A DNA stretch of 12,866 nt. Origin: Peptococcaceae bacterium (GTDB lineage: Bacteria > Bacillota > DSM-12270 > Thermacetogeniales > Thermacetogeniaceae). The position numbers and the translations under genes were made by a program. The stretch covers positions 1 to 12,866 of the forward strand of contig PLQY01000028.1 in NCBI GenBank assembly GCA_003160265.1, written 5' to 3'. This document shows, in pieces, positions 12,864 through 12,866 of this stretch (its first letter is position 1; each line of letters begins with the position of its first letter). The notes beneath the pieces are model-generated. The model had not been told where the DNA came from, did no database searches, and saw only the letters and a list, made by a program, of their open reading frames with translations.

Positions 12864-12866
12864 TTA

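Larger units (their letters stand above)
12496..12866. other. Region upstream of spoIIGA
   Basis: This 371-base stretch reaches the window edge. In minus-strand order it holds a strong hairpin (12829-12863), the terminator of an upstream gene (12766-12810), a candidate long-spaced promoter (12718-12750), and an untranslated leader of about 215 bases that includes copy 2 of the dispersed repeat. There are no convincing coding regions. Confidence 0.5.

Noticed and set aside
1..12866. Search for tRNA, rRNA, CRISPR arrays, phage or defence genes
   Set aside because: None seen by eye: no regularly spaced repeats, no rRNA signatures, and all long frames are housekeeping, sporulation or metabolic genes.

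Overview
The window looks like a piece of chromosome from an anaerobic, spore-forming Firmicute, most like the Desulfotomaculum/Pelotomaculum/Moorella group. Four things suggest this: (i) a spoIIGA-sigE-sigG-spoIIR sporulation cluster, (ii) a class III (oxygen-sensitive) ribonucleotide reductase as the only one present, (iii) Firmicute-type neighbours (ymxH, pgeF, yggS, sepF), and (iv) moderately high G+C. The genus is an inference; no rRNA is present to test it. Apart from one partial gene at the left edge, every gene is on the minus strand, so transcription runs from the right end to the left.

Right end (12866 to 8838, minus strand): an intrinsic terminator at 12810-12766 closes an operon lying outside the window (ftsZ is usual there). 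It is followed by a candidate long-spaced promoter, then spoIIGA (protease that matures pro-sigma E), sigE (mother-cell sigma factor precursor), an intrinsic terminator, a very good sigma F-type promoter, sigG (late forespore sigma factor) behind a leader hairpin, and spoIIR (forespore signal that activates SpoIIGA). A terminator follows spoIIR. The four genes therefore encode both ends of the forespore-to-mother-cell signal, and the switch from early to late forespore sigma factor.

Middle (8604 to 5024): ymxH (PRC-barrel protein) with its own terminator, then nrdR, nrdD and nrdG. nrdR has a TTGATT-N17-TATAAA promoter with two NrdR-box-like palindromes whose centres are exactly 32 bp apart, one over the spacer/-10 and one just after the predicted start. 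nrdD has a separate strong sigma A-type promoter. NrdD and NrdG form the anaerobic dNTP supply system and NrdR is its repressor.

Left part (5023 to 1537): a short decayed fragment resembling the start of a DUF2284 protein, then pgeF (purine nucleoside phosphorylase of the LACC1/YlmD type), a membrane-anchored HlyD-like protein with no transporter partner nearby, yggS (PLP homeostasis) and sepF (division ring protein). Normally yggT/ylmH/divIVA follow sepF. Here synteny stops: the next 330 bp hold an IS256-family transposase scrap, and beyond it, on the plus strand, lies the 3' part of a B12-binding radical SAM gene whose last ten codons come from the IS scrap.

Several intergenic regions carry low-complexity or dispersed repeats (4754-4824, 11420-11437 = 12593-12610, 11526-11560). 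I see no tRNA, rRNA, CRISPR array, phage or defence system. The most interesting content is regulatory (tandem NrdR boxes, sigma F promoter plus sigG leader hairpin, long-spaced spoIIGA promoter), plus the uncharacterised HlyD-like gene in a division/sporulation cluster.
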